A DNA stretch of 64,000 nucleotides from Wocania ichthyoenteri Th78 (lineage in GTDB: Bacteria > Bacteroidota > Bacteroidia > Flavobacteriales > Flavobacteriaceae). How positions within the stretch are numbered: position 1 is the stretch's first letter; each line of letters begins with the position of its first letter. The notes beneath the pieces were generated by a model. That model did no database searches, was not told the origin of the DNA, and worked only from the letters and a program-made list of their open reading frames with translations. Of this stretch, positions 44,272 to 52,734 are shown piece after piece. Both the position numbers and the translations under genes were made by a program. The stretch spans positions 3,454,100 to 3,518,099 of the forward strand of contig NZ_KN525716.1 of assembly GCF_000789235.1 (NCBI RefSeq), read 5' to 3'.

Positions 44272-44279
44272 TATTTTTG
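44272..44279 (+). promoter_or_regulatory. Candidate -7 element of the DUF4294 operon
   Basis: TATTTTTG fits TAnnTTTG and ends 27 bases before the ATG at 44307. The upstream sequence is a cagttttcag-type repeat without a clear TTG at the usual distance. Confidence 0.4.
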
Positions 44280-44306
44280 GCATAATAAATGCCCCATTTT
44301 TTATAG

Positions 44307-45011
44307 ATGAATTATTTAAAATACATATTCACACTTTTTCCGATTTTGGCTATGGCTCAAATAAGTGATACTGAGCAAGATTCTACTGCTGTGGAGTATA
44401 TTATTATTGAGGGCGATTCCATACCTCGGACAGCTATAGATTTGGATGAAGTGATGCTTTTGCACAAACTTAAATTTGACAGTAAAAAAGACCGCATTCG
44501 ATATTTAATTTTACGACGAAAAACCATAAAAGTGTACCCGTATGCAAAAATGGCTGCCGAACGTTTAGATTCTATGAATAAACGTTTGGCAAGTATAGAA
44601 AAGAAACGGCATAAAAAAAAGTATGCAAAACGCGTTCAGAAATATATTGAAGGTGAGTTTTCAGACGAATTAAAAAAGCTAACACGCACCGAAGGACAAA
44701 TATTAGTCAAATTAATCCACCGACAAACCGGTGAAACTGCTTTTAATTTGGTTAAAGAATTACGCAACGGATGGCGGGCATTTTGGTATAATACCACCGC
44801 AAGTATGTTCGATATTTCTTTAAAGCGGGAGTTCGATCCGCTTAACGAAAAAGAGGATTATTTAATTGAAGATATTTTACAACGCAACTTTCAAAGTGGT
44901 CGTTTAGAAAGGCAAAAATCAAAAATTGAATTCGATTTTTACGATTTAACCAATAAATGGCTAAAACCAACCAAGGCTCAAATTCCTCCACCAGCACAAA
45001 ACAAGCAATAG
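44307..45011 (+). CDS. DUF4294 family secreted protein
   Basis: This 234-residue protein has a signal peptide (about 1-17, ending AMA-Q) and a DUF4294 domain: YIIIEGDSIPRTAIDLDEV, RYLILRRKTIKVYPYAKMAAERL, a long basic helical stretch (MNKRLASIEKKRHKKKYAKR) and GQILVKLIHRQTGETAFNLV. The family is restricted to Bacteroidota and has no known function. It begins a likely operon with the HlyIII-family (three-base gap) and GNAT (four-base gap) genes. Confidence 0.88.
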   Translation: MNYLKYIFTLFPILAMAQISDTEQDSTAVEYIIIEGDSIPRTAIDLDEVMLLHKLKFDSKKDRIRYLILRRKTIKVYPYAKMAAERLDSMNKRLASIEKKRHKKKYAKRVQKYIEGEFSDELKKLTRTEGQILVKLIHRQTGETAFNLVKELRNGWRAFWYNTTASMFDISLKREFDPLNEKEDYLIEDILQRNFQSGRLERQKSKIEFDFYDLTNKWLKPTKAQIPPPAQNKQ

Positions 45012-45014
45012 TTT

Positions 45015-45641
45015 ATGCGCATCCAAACGCCTTTTGAGGAAAAATTAAACACCATTACGCATGCTATTGGTGCTTTATTTGGCATTGCAGCATTGGTGTT
45101 GCTTATTGCTTTTAATACCGAAAAAACGACCTGGAGTTTATTTAGTGTTATTGTTTACGGTATTTCTATTATTGTTTTATTTATGGCGTCAACATTTTAT
45201 CATGCCGTAAAAGGGGAGAAGCGCAAGCATTATTTTAGAATTGTAGATCATATTAGTATTTATATTTTAATTGCAGGAACCTATACACCTGTTTGTTTAA
45301 TTGCGTTAGCTGAAACTTTAGGATGGACACTATTTTGGATAGTTTGGGGCATTGCTGCTTTTGGTGTTATTATAAAACTGTTTTTCACAGGACGTTTTGA
45401 GGTGTTTTCAACATTACTGTATTTGGTAATGGGCTGGCTTATTGTGTTTGATTTTACAAACCTATCCAACACTATTGGTAGCGATGGTATTTTATTTCTC
45501 TTTGCTGGCGGATTATCGTATACGGTTGGTATTGTTTTTTATGCGATTCAAAAAATACCGTACAATCATGTTATTTGGCATTTGTTTGTTTTAGCCGGAG
45601 CCATTTGTCATTTTTTTATGATTTTCTTTTATGTAATTTAA
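45015..45641 (+). CDS. Hemolysin III / PAQR-family membrane protein
   Basis: This 208-residue, seven-helix protein of the HlyIII/YqfA (PAQR) family has the conserved metal-site residues in STFYHAVKGEKRKHYFRIVDH (Ser/His/Asp) and the C-terminal HVIWHLFVLAGAICHFFM (paired His). The name comes from a Bacillus cereus protein; a hydrolase or membrane-homeostasis role is more likely than haemolysis. It sits three bases after DUF4294. Confidence 0.92.
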   Translation: MRIQTPFEEKLNTITHAIGALFGIAALVLLIAFNTEKTTWSLFSVIVYGISIIVLFMASTFYHAVKGEKRKHYFRIVDHISIYILIAGTYTPVCLIALAETLGWTLFWIVWGIAAFGVIIKLFFTGRFEVFSTLLYLVMGWLIVFDFTNLSNTIGSDGILFLFAGGLSYTVGIVFYAIQKIPYNHVIWHLFVLAGAICHFFMIFFYVI

Positions 45642-45645
45642 AAAG

Positions 45646-46158
45646 ATGCTTAATTTAGATTCTATGATAGAAATTACTCCAGCCAATAAAGCATCCGATT
45701 ATATTTTAATTGAAGACTTAGCCGATACAATTTGGCGCGAACATTACATACCTATTGTTGGAAAACCACAGATTGATTATATGCTTGACAAATTTCAATC
45801 TGCCAAAGCCATCAGCGAACAAATTGAAGAAGAAGGATTTGAATACTTTATATTATTTTTTGATAAAATACCAGCTGGTTACATAGCGGTTAAAAAAGAA
45901 AAAGAGCACTTATTTTTAAGTAAAATATATGTACTAAGTTCTTATAGAGGTAAAAAAATTGGGAAAGCCGCCATGTTAAAAACTGAAGAAATGGCTAAAG
46001 CCTATCATTTAAAAACCATAAGACTTGGTGTAAATATTAACAATACAAATTCTATTAAAGCTTATGAGAAATTAGGTTTTAAGAAAGTAAAAACGTTTAT
46101 AACCGATATTGGTAATGGCTTTGTTATGGATGATTTTATTATGGAGAAAAAGGTTTAA
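45646..46158 (+). CDS. GNAT-family N-acetyltransferase
   Basis: This 170-residue GNAT acetyltransferase has its acetyl-CoA loop in LSSYRGKKIGKAAMLKTEE (motif A, RGKKIGKA) and motif B in LGVNINNTNSIKAYEKLGFK. The frame starts at 45646, four bases after the HlyIII stop, but methionine 45664 (MIEITPANKAS) matches the usual family N-terminus better. The substrate is unknown. It is the last gene before a paired dispersed repeat. Confidence 0.88.
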   Translation: MLNLDSMIEITPANKASDYILIEDLADTIWREHYIPIVGKPQIDYMLDKFQSAKAISEQIEEEGFEYFILFFDKIPAGYIAVKKEKEHLFLSKIYVLSSYRGKKIGKAAMLKTEEMAKAYHLKTIRLGVNINNTNSIKAYEKLGFKKVKTFITDIGNGFVMDDFIMEKKV

Positions 46159-46166
46159 ATCGAAAC

Positions 46167-46259
46167 CGTCATTACGAGAGGCAAAGCGACATGGTAATTT
46201 TTTTAAAATGAAATAGAAATAAAAACTAAATAAATTGCTTCACTACGTTCGCAATGACG
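46167..46259. repeat. Head-to-head pair of dispersed repeats (BIME-like)
   Basis: A left copy (cgtcattacgagaggc...ggtaattt) and an inverted right copy (aattgcttcactacgttcgcaatgacg) form a 93-base unit with matching ends, the same design as 15748-15839. It occupies the whole convergent gap between GNAT and DUF4268. Confidence 0.75.
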
Positions 46260-46260
46260 A

Positions 46261-46689
46261 TTACCCATCAATAACATCTTTATATTCCTCAAAAAAAGCT
46301 TCAAATAAATTCATTTTTTCATTAAAGAATTCCATAACATCACGCCATGTGTTTTTATTATGAATAGAAACTTTTTCATTTAAAGGCACATAAATTCTTG
46401 AAATTTCTTTTTGATTTTCTAACAAGTACTCCTCTTCAAAAATAGCATCTGACAAATATTCATCTAATAAAATCGATTTTAAAGCTTGGAGTTTTTCCCA
46501 GTATTTAATGCGGTTTTCTAAATCATCTTCAAGATCTAAAGCCACCAAAGCGAATTTAGTATCAAAATGAAATTTAAAAGAGAATCCTTTCAATTTGGTA
46601 TCATACAAAACCCATTTCCGTGGAAACGATTTCCCGAAACTTGTCCAGAACTCTTGTCGTAATAATCGCGATTCTTCTTTTGAAAACAC
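46261..46689 (-). CDS. DUF4268 family protein
   Basis: This 142-residue protein matches the DUF4268 pattern: EESRLLRQEFWTSFGKSFPR at the N-terminus, WVLYDTKLKGFSFKFHFD, ALDLEDDLENRIKYWEKLQAL and ISRIYVPL. The family is found alone or fused to nuclease-like proteins; no activity is established. It has no signal peptide and is probably cytosolic. It ends one base after the paired repeat and starts next to a dispersed repeat copy at 46707-46732. Confidence 0.85.
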   Translation of the reverse strand: MFSKEESRLLRQEFWTSFGKSFPRKWVLYDTKLKGFSFKFHFDTKFALVALDLEDDLENRIKYWEKLQALKSILLDEYLSDAIFEEEYLLENQKEISRIYVPLNEKVSIHNKNTWRDVMEFFNEKMNLFEAFFEEYKDVIDG

Positions 46690-46706
46690 TACTTCAGTTA
46701 AAAGTT

Positions 46707-46732
46707 AAATTCTTCACTTTGTTCAGAATGAC
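46707..46732. repeat. Dispersed repeat, gtcattctgaac...gaagaattt family
   Basis: Read on the minus strand it begins gtcattctgaacaaagtg and ends gaagaattt. It is related to the copy inside the NamZ-type gene at 19344-19370. Confidence 0.6.
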
Positions 46733-46774
46733 ATATTATAATATATTTTTTTTCCAATAGCTAATAGCCAATAG

Positions 46775-47449
46775 CTAAATTAAGTAAGCCACAACAATAC
46801 CCAAAATAATGGCAATAAATTTCGATAAATTAAACTTATGCCCTTCGCCACTTTCAAACAAAATGGTAGTAGAAATATGAAAAAATATTCCAATTACAAT
46901 CGCATTAATTATGTGTGCATAATCTGCAATGGCTTCCCAAGTATTCGAAATAAAAGTTCCCAACGGAGTCATAGCTGCAAAAACGACTAAAAAGCCAGTA
47001 ATTTGTAATTTGCTAAAATTCGACTGAAATAAAAACATACTAATTAAAGCAGCAATAGGGATTTTATGCACTAAAACGCCATAAAGCATGTCGTTGTGCT
47101 CGTGTATAGGGAAACCTTCTAAAAAGCTGTGAATACACAAACTCACAAATAACAACCACGGAAAATTGGTTTCGTCTTTATGAATATGCACATGCCCATG
47201 TTCGGCACCTTTAGAGAAGAGTTCTAAAACAATTTGCAACACAATACCACACATAATATACAAACCAGTAAGTTTGGTATCTAAATGGTTGTAAACTTCT
47301 GGGAGCAATTCAAAAAGGGTTAGCGCTAATAAAAAAGCACCACTAAAAGAGAGTAGGAGCTTGGTATTCCATGTTTTTTTATACTTGCTAAGACTAGCAA
47401 TAAGCACCCCTAAAACAACAGCTAATACAGGAAATAAAAATTTATTCAT
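46775..47449 (-). CDS. ZIP-family divalent metal transporter
   Basis: This 224-residue protein has eight hydrophobic helices and the metal-binding signatures HSFLEGFPI in helix 4 and HKIPIAALISMFL in helix 5, as in ZIP transporters. A His-rich cytoplasmic loop (EHGHVHIHKDE) precedes helix 4 and is usual for the family. It should import zinc, iron or manganese. It follows the methyltransferase gene by 97 bases on the same strand. Confidence 0.9.
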   Translation of the reverse strand: MNKFLFPVLAVVLGVLIASLSKYKKTWNTKLLLSFSGAFLLALTLFELLPEVYNHLDTKLTGLYIMCGIVLQIVLELFSKGAEHGHVHIHKDETNFPWLLFVSLCIHSFLEGFPIHEHNDMLYGVLVHKIPIAALISMFLFQSNFSKLQITGFLVVFAAMTPLGTFISNTWEAIADYAHIINAIVIGIFFHISTTILFESGEGHKFNLSKFIAIILGIVVAYLI

Positions 47450-47546
47450 TCTAAAAAATAATAACCCACAACAGTGAGCATAATTAAATATCGATTATTA
47501 ACAAAAAATCAGCAACAGTGATAATAATTAAATGTCGATTATCGAC

Positions 47547-48278
47547 CTATTTGAAAATCATTATTAAACGCTCCGATGCTTTGGTATTAAATTTATGCAA
47601 TTTATAATCACCAAAAACATCCAATAAATGTACATTGGCAGCCTCAAACATCACTTCAAAATCATTTAAAGAAAAGGCTTTAACACGCTCCTGAAAATTA
47701 TAATCGTTGCCATCTGCAATAAACGAAATATCTTTTATAACATATCCGTCTTCCACATAACGCTTTAAATTAAAGGTAATCCCATCAACCGTTTTAACCT
47801 CTTCGGGCACTAAATTATCAATAACAAATTCGCTATTCATAAAATCAATTACCCCAAAACCAAAGTCGTTTAAATTGGCAACAATAGCTTTAATCGTGTT
47901 TAAATTATCTTCATCTTTTTCAAAATACCCAAAACTAGTAAACAAATTAAAAACCGCATCAAACTGTTTATGGTAAGGTTTACACATGTTGTGTACCTCA
48001 AAACGGAGACTATTATTTTCAAACTGTTTCGCAAAATTAATGCTGTTTTCACTCAAATCAACACCCGTAACATCGTAACCAATTTTGTTTAAATACCGTG
48101 CGTGTCTGCCTTTGCCGCAAGCCAAATCTAAAATAGTACCACGTTCGGGGATATTCAAATAATTCGTCAACGTATCCATAAACGCATGCGCCTCGGTATC
48201 ATCCCTATCCTTATATAAAATGTGGTAAAATGGCGTATCAAACCATGACGTAAACCATTTTGTAGTGTTATTATTCAT
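47547..48278 (-). CDS. Class I SAM-dependent methyltransferase
   Basis: This 243-residue methyltransferase has motif I GTILDLACGKGRHARYLNKI, acidic post-I residue in VTGVDLS and FDAVFNLFTSFGYFE as motif IV. A conserved N-terminal WFTSWFDTPFYHILYKDRDD segment with DTEAHAFMD marks a well-defined Bacteroidota subgroup. The substrate is unknown; lack of RNA-binding parts favours a small molecule or protein. The start is next to a composite repeat upstream. Confidence 0.88.
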   Translation of the reverse strand: MNNNTTKWFTSWFDTPFYHILYKDRDDTEAHAFMDTLTNYLNIPERGTILDLACGKGRHARYLNKIGYDVTGVDLSENSINFAKQFENNSLRFEVHNMCKPYHKQFDAVFNLFTSFGYFEKDEDNLNTIKAIVANLNDFGFGVIDFMNSEFVIDNLVPEEVKTVDGITFNLKRYVEDGYVIKDISFIADGNDYNFQERVKAFSLNDFEVMFEAANVHLLDVFGDYKLHKFNTKASERLIMIFK

Positions 48279-48289
48279 CTGTTTTTTTT

Positions 48290-48373
48290 GGGGTTACCGC
48301 GCTTTGGCGCGGTCAGGCTTTCCGCTATATCTTTTTAAAACGTCATTGCGAGGACGAAGGACGTGGCAATCTG
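48290..48373. repeat. Composite dispersed repeat (second copy)
   Basis: A left module (ggggttacc, a ccgcgc-tttg-gcgcgg hairpin at 48297-48312, ggctttccgctatatcttttt) is followed by cgtcattgcgagg...gtggcaatctg at 48341. It has the same module order as 41113-41191. Confidence 0.7.
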
Positions 48374-48482
48374 CCAAATTTTAGTTCTCAACAAAATTAC
48401 TCCAAGTCCGTATTAAAAAGGATGCCGCATCAATCCTTAACCCATTATCTGCAATTGCTAGTTAATTTGTGCAAAATTACGT

Positions 48483-48490
48483 TATTTTTG
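48483..48490 (+). promoter_or_regulatory. Candidate -7 element of the RlmL-like gene
   Basis: TATTTTTG lies 20 bases before the ATG at 48511. TTG triplets are 13 and 25 bases upstream, neither at the ideal distance. Confidence 0.45.
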
Positions 48491-48510
48491 CAATCTATTC
48501 GACGTAAAAA

Positions 48511-49668
48511 ATGGAAGAAAATTTCAACATGGTTGCCAAAACCTTATTTGGTTTTGAAGAACTACTATCAAAAGAACTCACACAACTCGGTGCACGAGAT
48601 GTGAAAATAGGGGTGCGTAATGTGGCTTTTTCCGGTGATAAAGGCTTTATGTACAAAGCTAATTTAGCATTGCGTACCGCTGTTAAAATTTTAAAGCCTA
48701 TACATTCGTTTACCGTAAATAGCGAAAAAGATTTATACGATAAAATCTATGCGATAGATTGGTCGCAATACCTTAAACCTACAGGAACATTGGCAGTCGA
48801 TGCTACTATACATTCCGATTTGTTTTCGCATTCATTGTACATTGCGCAAAAAACAAAAGATGCGATAGTCGATAAATTTAGAGATACTACTGGCGAGCGA
48901 CCAAACGTCGATTTAAAATTTCCAGACCTAAAAATAAATGTGCATATCGATAGACGACAATGCACCATTTCGTTAGATTCTTCTGGAGATTCTCTGCATA
49001 AACGTGGTTATAAAATGGCGACTAATATCGCACCCATAAACGAGGTTTTAGCAGCAGGATTAATTATGTTATCTGGTTGGGACGGGCAATCCGATTTCAT
49101 GGACCCTATGTGTGGTTCGGGCACTATGCTTATTGAAGCGGCGATGATAGCCTGTAATATTCCACCAAACCTCATGCGAAAAGAATTTGCCTTTGAGCGT
49201 TGGCAAGATTGGGATGTTGAATTATTTGAGAAAATTGAAGAATCATTATTGGGTAAAACACGCGATTTTCATCATAAAATAATAGGTTATGATAAAGCAC
49301 CAAGTGCGGTAAGTAAAGCTAAAGACAATGTTAAAAACGCTCAATTAGAAGATTTTATAGAAGTTAAGCACGAAGACTTTTTTAAAACCCAAAAAGCTGG
49401 CGACGACAAATTACACATGGTATTTAACCCACCGTACGGCGAGCGTTTAAATTTGGATATGGAATCTTTTTATGCAAATATTGGCGATACCCTAAAACAA
49501 AATTACCCAGGCACCGATGCTTGGTTTATTACCTCAAACCTTGATGCACTTAAATATGTAGGTTTACGACCATCACGTAAAATACACTTGTTTAACGCCA
49601 AACTCGAAGCGCGTTTAGTTAAATATGTGATGTATGAAGGTAGTAAAAAGGGGAAGTATATGAAGTAA
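48511..49668 (+). CDS. THUMP-domain RNA methyltransferase (RlmL N-terminal type)
   Basis: This 385-residue protein has an N-terminal ferredoxin-like/THUMP domain (LFGFEELLSKELTQLGARDV and TFTVNSEKDLYDKIYAIDW region) and a C-terminal UPF0020-type methyltransferase with MDPMCGSGTMLIEAAMIACN as motif I. Motif IV is NPPYGERL, the signature of N2-guanine or amino-group methylation. It corresponds to the RlmL half that modifies 23S rRNA, without the fused RlmK part. A near-leaderless promoter is seen upstream, and repeats follow the stop. Confidence 0.9.
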   Translation: MEENFNMVAKTLFGFEELLSKELTQLGARDVKIGVRNVAFSGDKGFMYKANLALRTAVKILKPIHSFTVNSEKDLYDKIYAIDWSQYLKPTGTLAVDATIHSDLFSHSLYIAQKTKDAIVDKFRDTTGERPNVDLKFPDLKINVHIDRRQCTISLDSSGDSLHKRGYKMATNIAPINEVLAAGLIMLSGWDGQSDFMDPMCGSGTMLIEAAMIACNIPPNLMRKEFAFERWQDWDVELFEKIEESLLGKTRDFHHKIIGYDKAPSAVSKAKDNVKNAQLEDFIEVKHEDFFKTQKAGDDKLHMVFNPPYGERLNLDMESFYANIGDTLKQNYPGTDAWFITSNLDALKYVGLRPSRKIHLFNAKLEARLVKYVMYEGSKKGKYMK

Positions 49669-49670
49669 CA

Positions 49671-49906
49671 CGTCATTGTGAAGGAGGAACGACGTGGCAA
49701 TTTTTTATATTGAACCGTCATTGCGAACGAAGTGAAGCAATCTCTTAAATTGAAACCTTTAACATTTAAAATAGTTTTGCATTGTGTATTATAGTCAATT
49801 ATTGGCAGATTGCCACGTCGTGCCTACTCGAAATGACGAACATAATTAGCAAATCACTATACTTCGCCTTCGCTCAGTGCAAGCTAGGAACTCCTTATCA
49901 ATGACG
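49671..49906. repeat. Cluster of four dispersed repeat copies
   Basis: This convergent gap carries two forward copies (49671-49703 and 49716-49745), one inverted copy (49806-49838, ending gaaatgacg) and a degenerate inverted copy ending tcaatgacg at 49906. It is the densest repeat site in the window and fills nearly all of the 248-base gap between the RlmL-like and DUF6048 genes. Confidence 0.75.
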
Positions 49907-49916
49907 TAAAAAAAAA

Positions 49917-50645
49917 CTATTTATCCTTTTTATAAAGCGGAATACGATAAGAAATGGTATAACTATAACCCACACCAATACGACTGCTATCGTACGTTTT
50001 ATTAAATCCAGGGATGTAGATGTTTTGAAAGTTTTCTGGTTCTGTTTCGCTAACTAAACCTTTGAGTTGTACGTTTAAACCCATGTACAAATTATTAAAA
50101 ATTTCGGCTTTTATACCAAGTATTAGTTCTATCCAAATAGCGGTTAAACCATCAAATTCTTTTGGTGTTGTTGATGCGAATTGTTCGCCCCAATATTGGT
50201 TAGTATTATAAACATTAAAACTATTTAATGTTTGAGTAAACGAACTGGCACCAACGCGAAACCCAGTGTAAATCATATTATCCATATCTAACCAATTTTG
50301 ATATAGATTATAGTCAATTCCACCTTTTAAATAACTTCCTTTAGTTGTTATATTTAAATAATCGGTTACATTGGTTTTTTCTTCAATACCAATTTCACCT
50401 GCGATGTATAATTTTTTTTTGATTCTGTAATCGGCTATAATTTCAAAACCTGTATAATCGTCTTCAAGAGCCGTTCTAGCAAGTTTACCAATATCGCCAC
50501 CTATACGAAGTCCGTACTTTTCTTTAACTTTTAGTGAGTCGTTTAAAGTACTAGGAATGCTATCGTTTTGCGCATTTACAGACACACAAAAAAGTAGCGT
50601 AAATATACTACTAATGAAATAAGTTAAAATGTGTTTCTGTTTCAT
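49917..50645 (-). CDS. DUF6048 family outer membrane protein
   Basis: This 242-residue protein has a signal peptide (about 1-25, ending VNA-Q) and a beta-barrel-like body of alternating strands (YGLRIGGDIGKLARTAL, GFEIIADYRIKKKLYIAGEI, and the C-terminal GVGYSYTISYRIPLYKKD). It matches the DUF6048 pattern, a Bacteroidota-specific family of unknown function. The gene overlaps DUF6452 by 35 bases in another frame and follows rlmD in the same orientation, so the three are probably translated from one mRNA. Confidence 0.83.
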   Translation of the reverse strand: MKQKHILTYFISSIFTLLFCVSVNAQNDSIPSTLNDSLKVKEKYGLRIGGDIGKLARTALEDDYTGFEIIADYRIKKKLYIAGEIGIEEKTNVTDYLNITTKGSYLKGGIDYNLYQNWLDMDNMIYTGFRVGASSFTQTLNSFNVYNTNQYWGEQFASTTPKEFDGLTAIWIELILGIKAEIFNNLYMGLNVQLKGLVSETEPENFQNIYIPGFNKTYDSSRIGVGYSYTISYRIPLYKKDK

Positions 50646-51162
50646 CTTCTACAGATTGAGGGTTATTTACAGGTTGTATTAATTGTATCCAGTTATCGGT
50701 ATCATTATCAATAGAAACGGTAACATCTTTAAAAATGGTTTTATAACCACAAGCACGCGATACGTAAACTTCTTCTCTGGTGTAGTTTATGGTTATTATA
50801 TCTTGGTTGCCTTCAGCAAAATCGTCTGAAGTATCATCCGGTGTTCCATTATCGTTTATTGAATAGTCTTGTATAAGTTGATATTGTGTAGTGTCTTCAG
50901 TTGTTTTTAAAGGCAAAATAATATTATTGGTTGTAACTACTGCATATCCCGGTAAAACATTTTCATTTTCAACACCAGCAATTAGTAAGCCAAATACATT
51001 TTTACTATCATCTTGATTAGTAATATCAAAAGCATCAATAATCAAACTTGGTGTAGTTGGTGTGCTTTCGGGACACAAATCGTCGCGTTCGCAACTTACT
51101 GTAATTCCAATTACTAATGCAATAATTGGTAAAAAAAGATATTTAAGATATTTCATTTTCAT
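50611..51162 (-). CDS. DUF6452 family lipoprotein
   Basis: This 183-residue protein has a lipoprotein signal ending GITVSC (Cys about residue 24) and a beta-rich periplasmic domain. A pair of Cys (CPES and RACGY) stands at each end of the mature part, and the IIDAFDITNQDDSKNVFGLL and VEDETETHFNLFH-like segments fit DUF6452. It lies 42 bases downstream of rlmD and overlaps DUF6048 by 35 bases. The constant pairing of the two in Flavobacteriaceae, as I recall, suggests a shared envelope function. Confidence 0.82.
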   Translation of the reverse strand: MKMKYLKYLFLPIIALVIGITVSCERDDLCPESTPTTPSLIIDAFDITNQDDSKNVFGLLIAGVENENVLPGYAVVTTNNIILPLKTTEDTTQYQLIQDYSINDNGTPDDTSDDFAEGNQDIITINYTREEVYVSRACGYKTIFKDVTVSIDNDTDNWIQLIQPVNNPQSVEDETETHFNLFH

Positions 51163-51204
51163 TTTTTACAAATAAACGAATTAACAAATAAACGTATAAA
51201 CACG

Positions 51205-52617
51205 TTAACGTTTTTCAAGCAACACTACATTTTCAACATGAAACGTTTGCGGAAACATATCTACTGCTTGTGTTTTTGTAACTTTATATATATCATCCAT
51301 TAACGCTAAATCTCTAGCTTGTGTTGCACTATTACAGCTTACATAAACAATTTTTTTAGGCGCGATATTTAATATTTGTTGCACCACGTCTTTATGCATG
51401 CCGTCTCGTGGCGGATCGGTGATTATAACATCTGGTTGTCCGTGTGCATTGATAAACTCGGTATTAAAAACGCGTTTCATATCGCCAACAAAGAAATCAA
51501 CGTTATTAATGTTATTTAATTGTGCATTCTCTTTGGCTGCTGTAATAGCATCTGGTACAGACTCAACACCAATTACTTTGCTCGCTTTTTTGGCGACAAA
51601 TTGAGCAATGGTTCCTGTACCTGTATATAAATCGTAAACCAGTTCATTTCCTGTTAATCCAGCAAAATTGCGTGTTATTTTGTATAATTCGTATGCTTGG
51701 GCGGAATTGGTTTGGTAAAACGATTTGGCATTTATTTTAAAACGCAAACTTTCCATTTCTTCAAAAATATGGTCAGTTCCTCTATAACAAATAACGTCTT
51801 GATCGTAAATAGTATCGTTTGCTTTTTCGTTTATAACATACTGTAACGAAGTTATTTGCGGAAAGGTTTCTACAAGAAAATCCAATAATAATTCACGTTT
51901 AGTTTTATCTTCTTTAAAAAACTGAATCATAACCATAATATCTCCAGTACTTGAGGTACGAATCATCATTGTTCGCAATAATCCCGTTTGATTTCGGGTG
52001 TTGAAAAATTCTAATTTATTATCAATAGCAAATTGCTTTACAGCATTACGAATTGCATTTGATGGATCAGCTTGTAAGTGACATTTTTTAATATCTAAAA
52101 TTTTATCCCACATGCCTGGGATATGAAATCCTAAAGCATTTTTATCGCCTAAATCTGCATCCGATTGTACTTCTTCAATAGTTAACCAACGCGAATCGCT
52201 AAACGAAAACTCCATTTTATTTCTGTAGAAATACTGATTTTTAGTACCTAAAATTGGTGTAACTTCTGGCAACTCAATATGTCCAATACGTGTTAAGTTA
52301 TTAGTAACTTCTTTTTGTTTATAAAACAGTTGGTGTTCGTAGCCCATATCTTGCCATTTACAGCCGCCACAGGTTCCAAAATGCTCGCAAGCAGGTTCGG
52401 TTCTTTTATCAGATAATTTATGAAAAACCGTTGCTTTGCCCTCGTAATAGGCTTTTCGCTTTTTAAAGGTTTGCACATCAACCACATCGCCAGGTACGGC
52501 GTTTGGTAAAAAAACCACTTTCCCATCGGGTGCTTTGGCTATGGTTTTTCCTTTTGCACCAGCATCTATTACTTCTACGTTTTCAAAAACTTGTTTTCTT
52601 GCTTTTCTTCTAGACAT
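51205..52617 (-). CDS. rlmD: 23S rRNA (uracil-1939-C5)-methyltransferase RlmD
   Basis: This 470-residue RNA methyltransferase has a TRAM domain (ENVEVIDAGAKGKTIAKAPD) and Fe-S cluster Cys residues C77, C83 and C86 in ACEHFGTCGGCKW, with a fourth Cys in IKKCHLQ. The SAM motif is VYDLYTGTGTIAQFVA, followed by ITDPPRDGMHKDV and the catalytic Cys in IVYVSCNSATQARDL. All are typical of RlmD/RumA. The start at 52617 is supported by a -7-like element four bases upstream. It precedes DUF6452 and DUF6048. Confidence 0.94.
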   Translation of the reverse strand: MSRRKARKQVFENVEVIDAGAKGKTIAKAPDGKVVFLPNAVPGDVVDVQTFKKRKAYYEGKATVFHKLSDKRTEPACEHFGTCGGCKWQDMGYEHQLFYKQKEVTNNLTRIGHIELPEVTPILGTKNQYFYRNKMEFSFSDSRWLTIEEVQSDADLGDKNALGFHIPGMWDKILDIKKCHLQADPSNAIRNAVKQFAIDNKLEFFNTRNQTGLLRTMMIRTSSTGDIMVMIQFFKEDKTKRELLLDFLVETFPQITSLQYVINEKANDTIYDQDVICYRGTDHIFEEMESLRFKINAKSFYQTNSAQAYELYKITRNFAGLTGNELVYDLYTGTGTIAQFVAKKASKVIGVESVPDAITAAKENAQLNNINNVDFFVGDMKRVFNTEFINAHGQPDVIITDPPRDGMHKDVVQQILNIAPKKIVYVSCNSATQARDLALMDDIYKVTKTQAVDMFPQTFHVENVVLLEKR

Positions 52618-52621
52618 GCTG

Positions 52622-52629
52622 CAAAAATA
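52622..52629 (-). promoter_or_regulatory. Candidate -7 element of rlmD, near-leaderless
   Basis: TATTTTTG on the minus strand, four bases before the rlmD ATG. No TTG is at the expected distance, but position and sequence equal those at the efflux gene (31727-31734). Confidence 0.4.
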
Positions 52630-52734
52630 ATAATAGCAATAAATAAATATGGCTTTATTTCGATTAACTTTAACCGGTTATTAAAATAAGTTGAAAATAA
52701 ATGAACCTTTTGTAATGTTTACTGTCTTTATAGT

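Noticed and set aside
14407-49906. Dispersed cgtcat...caatct repeats as a possible CRISPR array
   Set aside because: Copies are scattered, of both orientations and imperfect, with no regular spacers and no cas genes.
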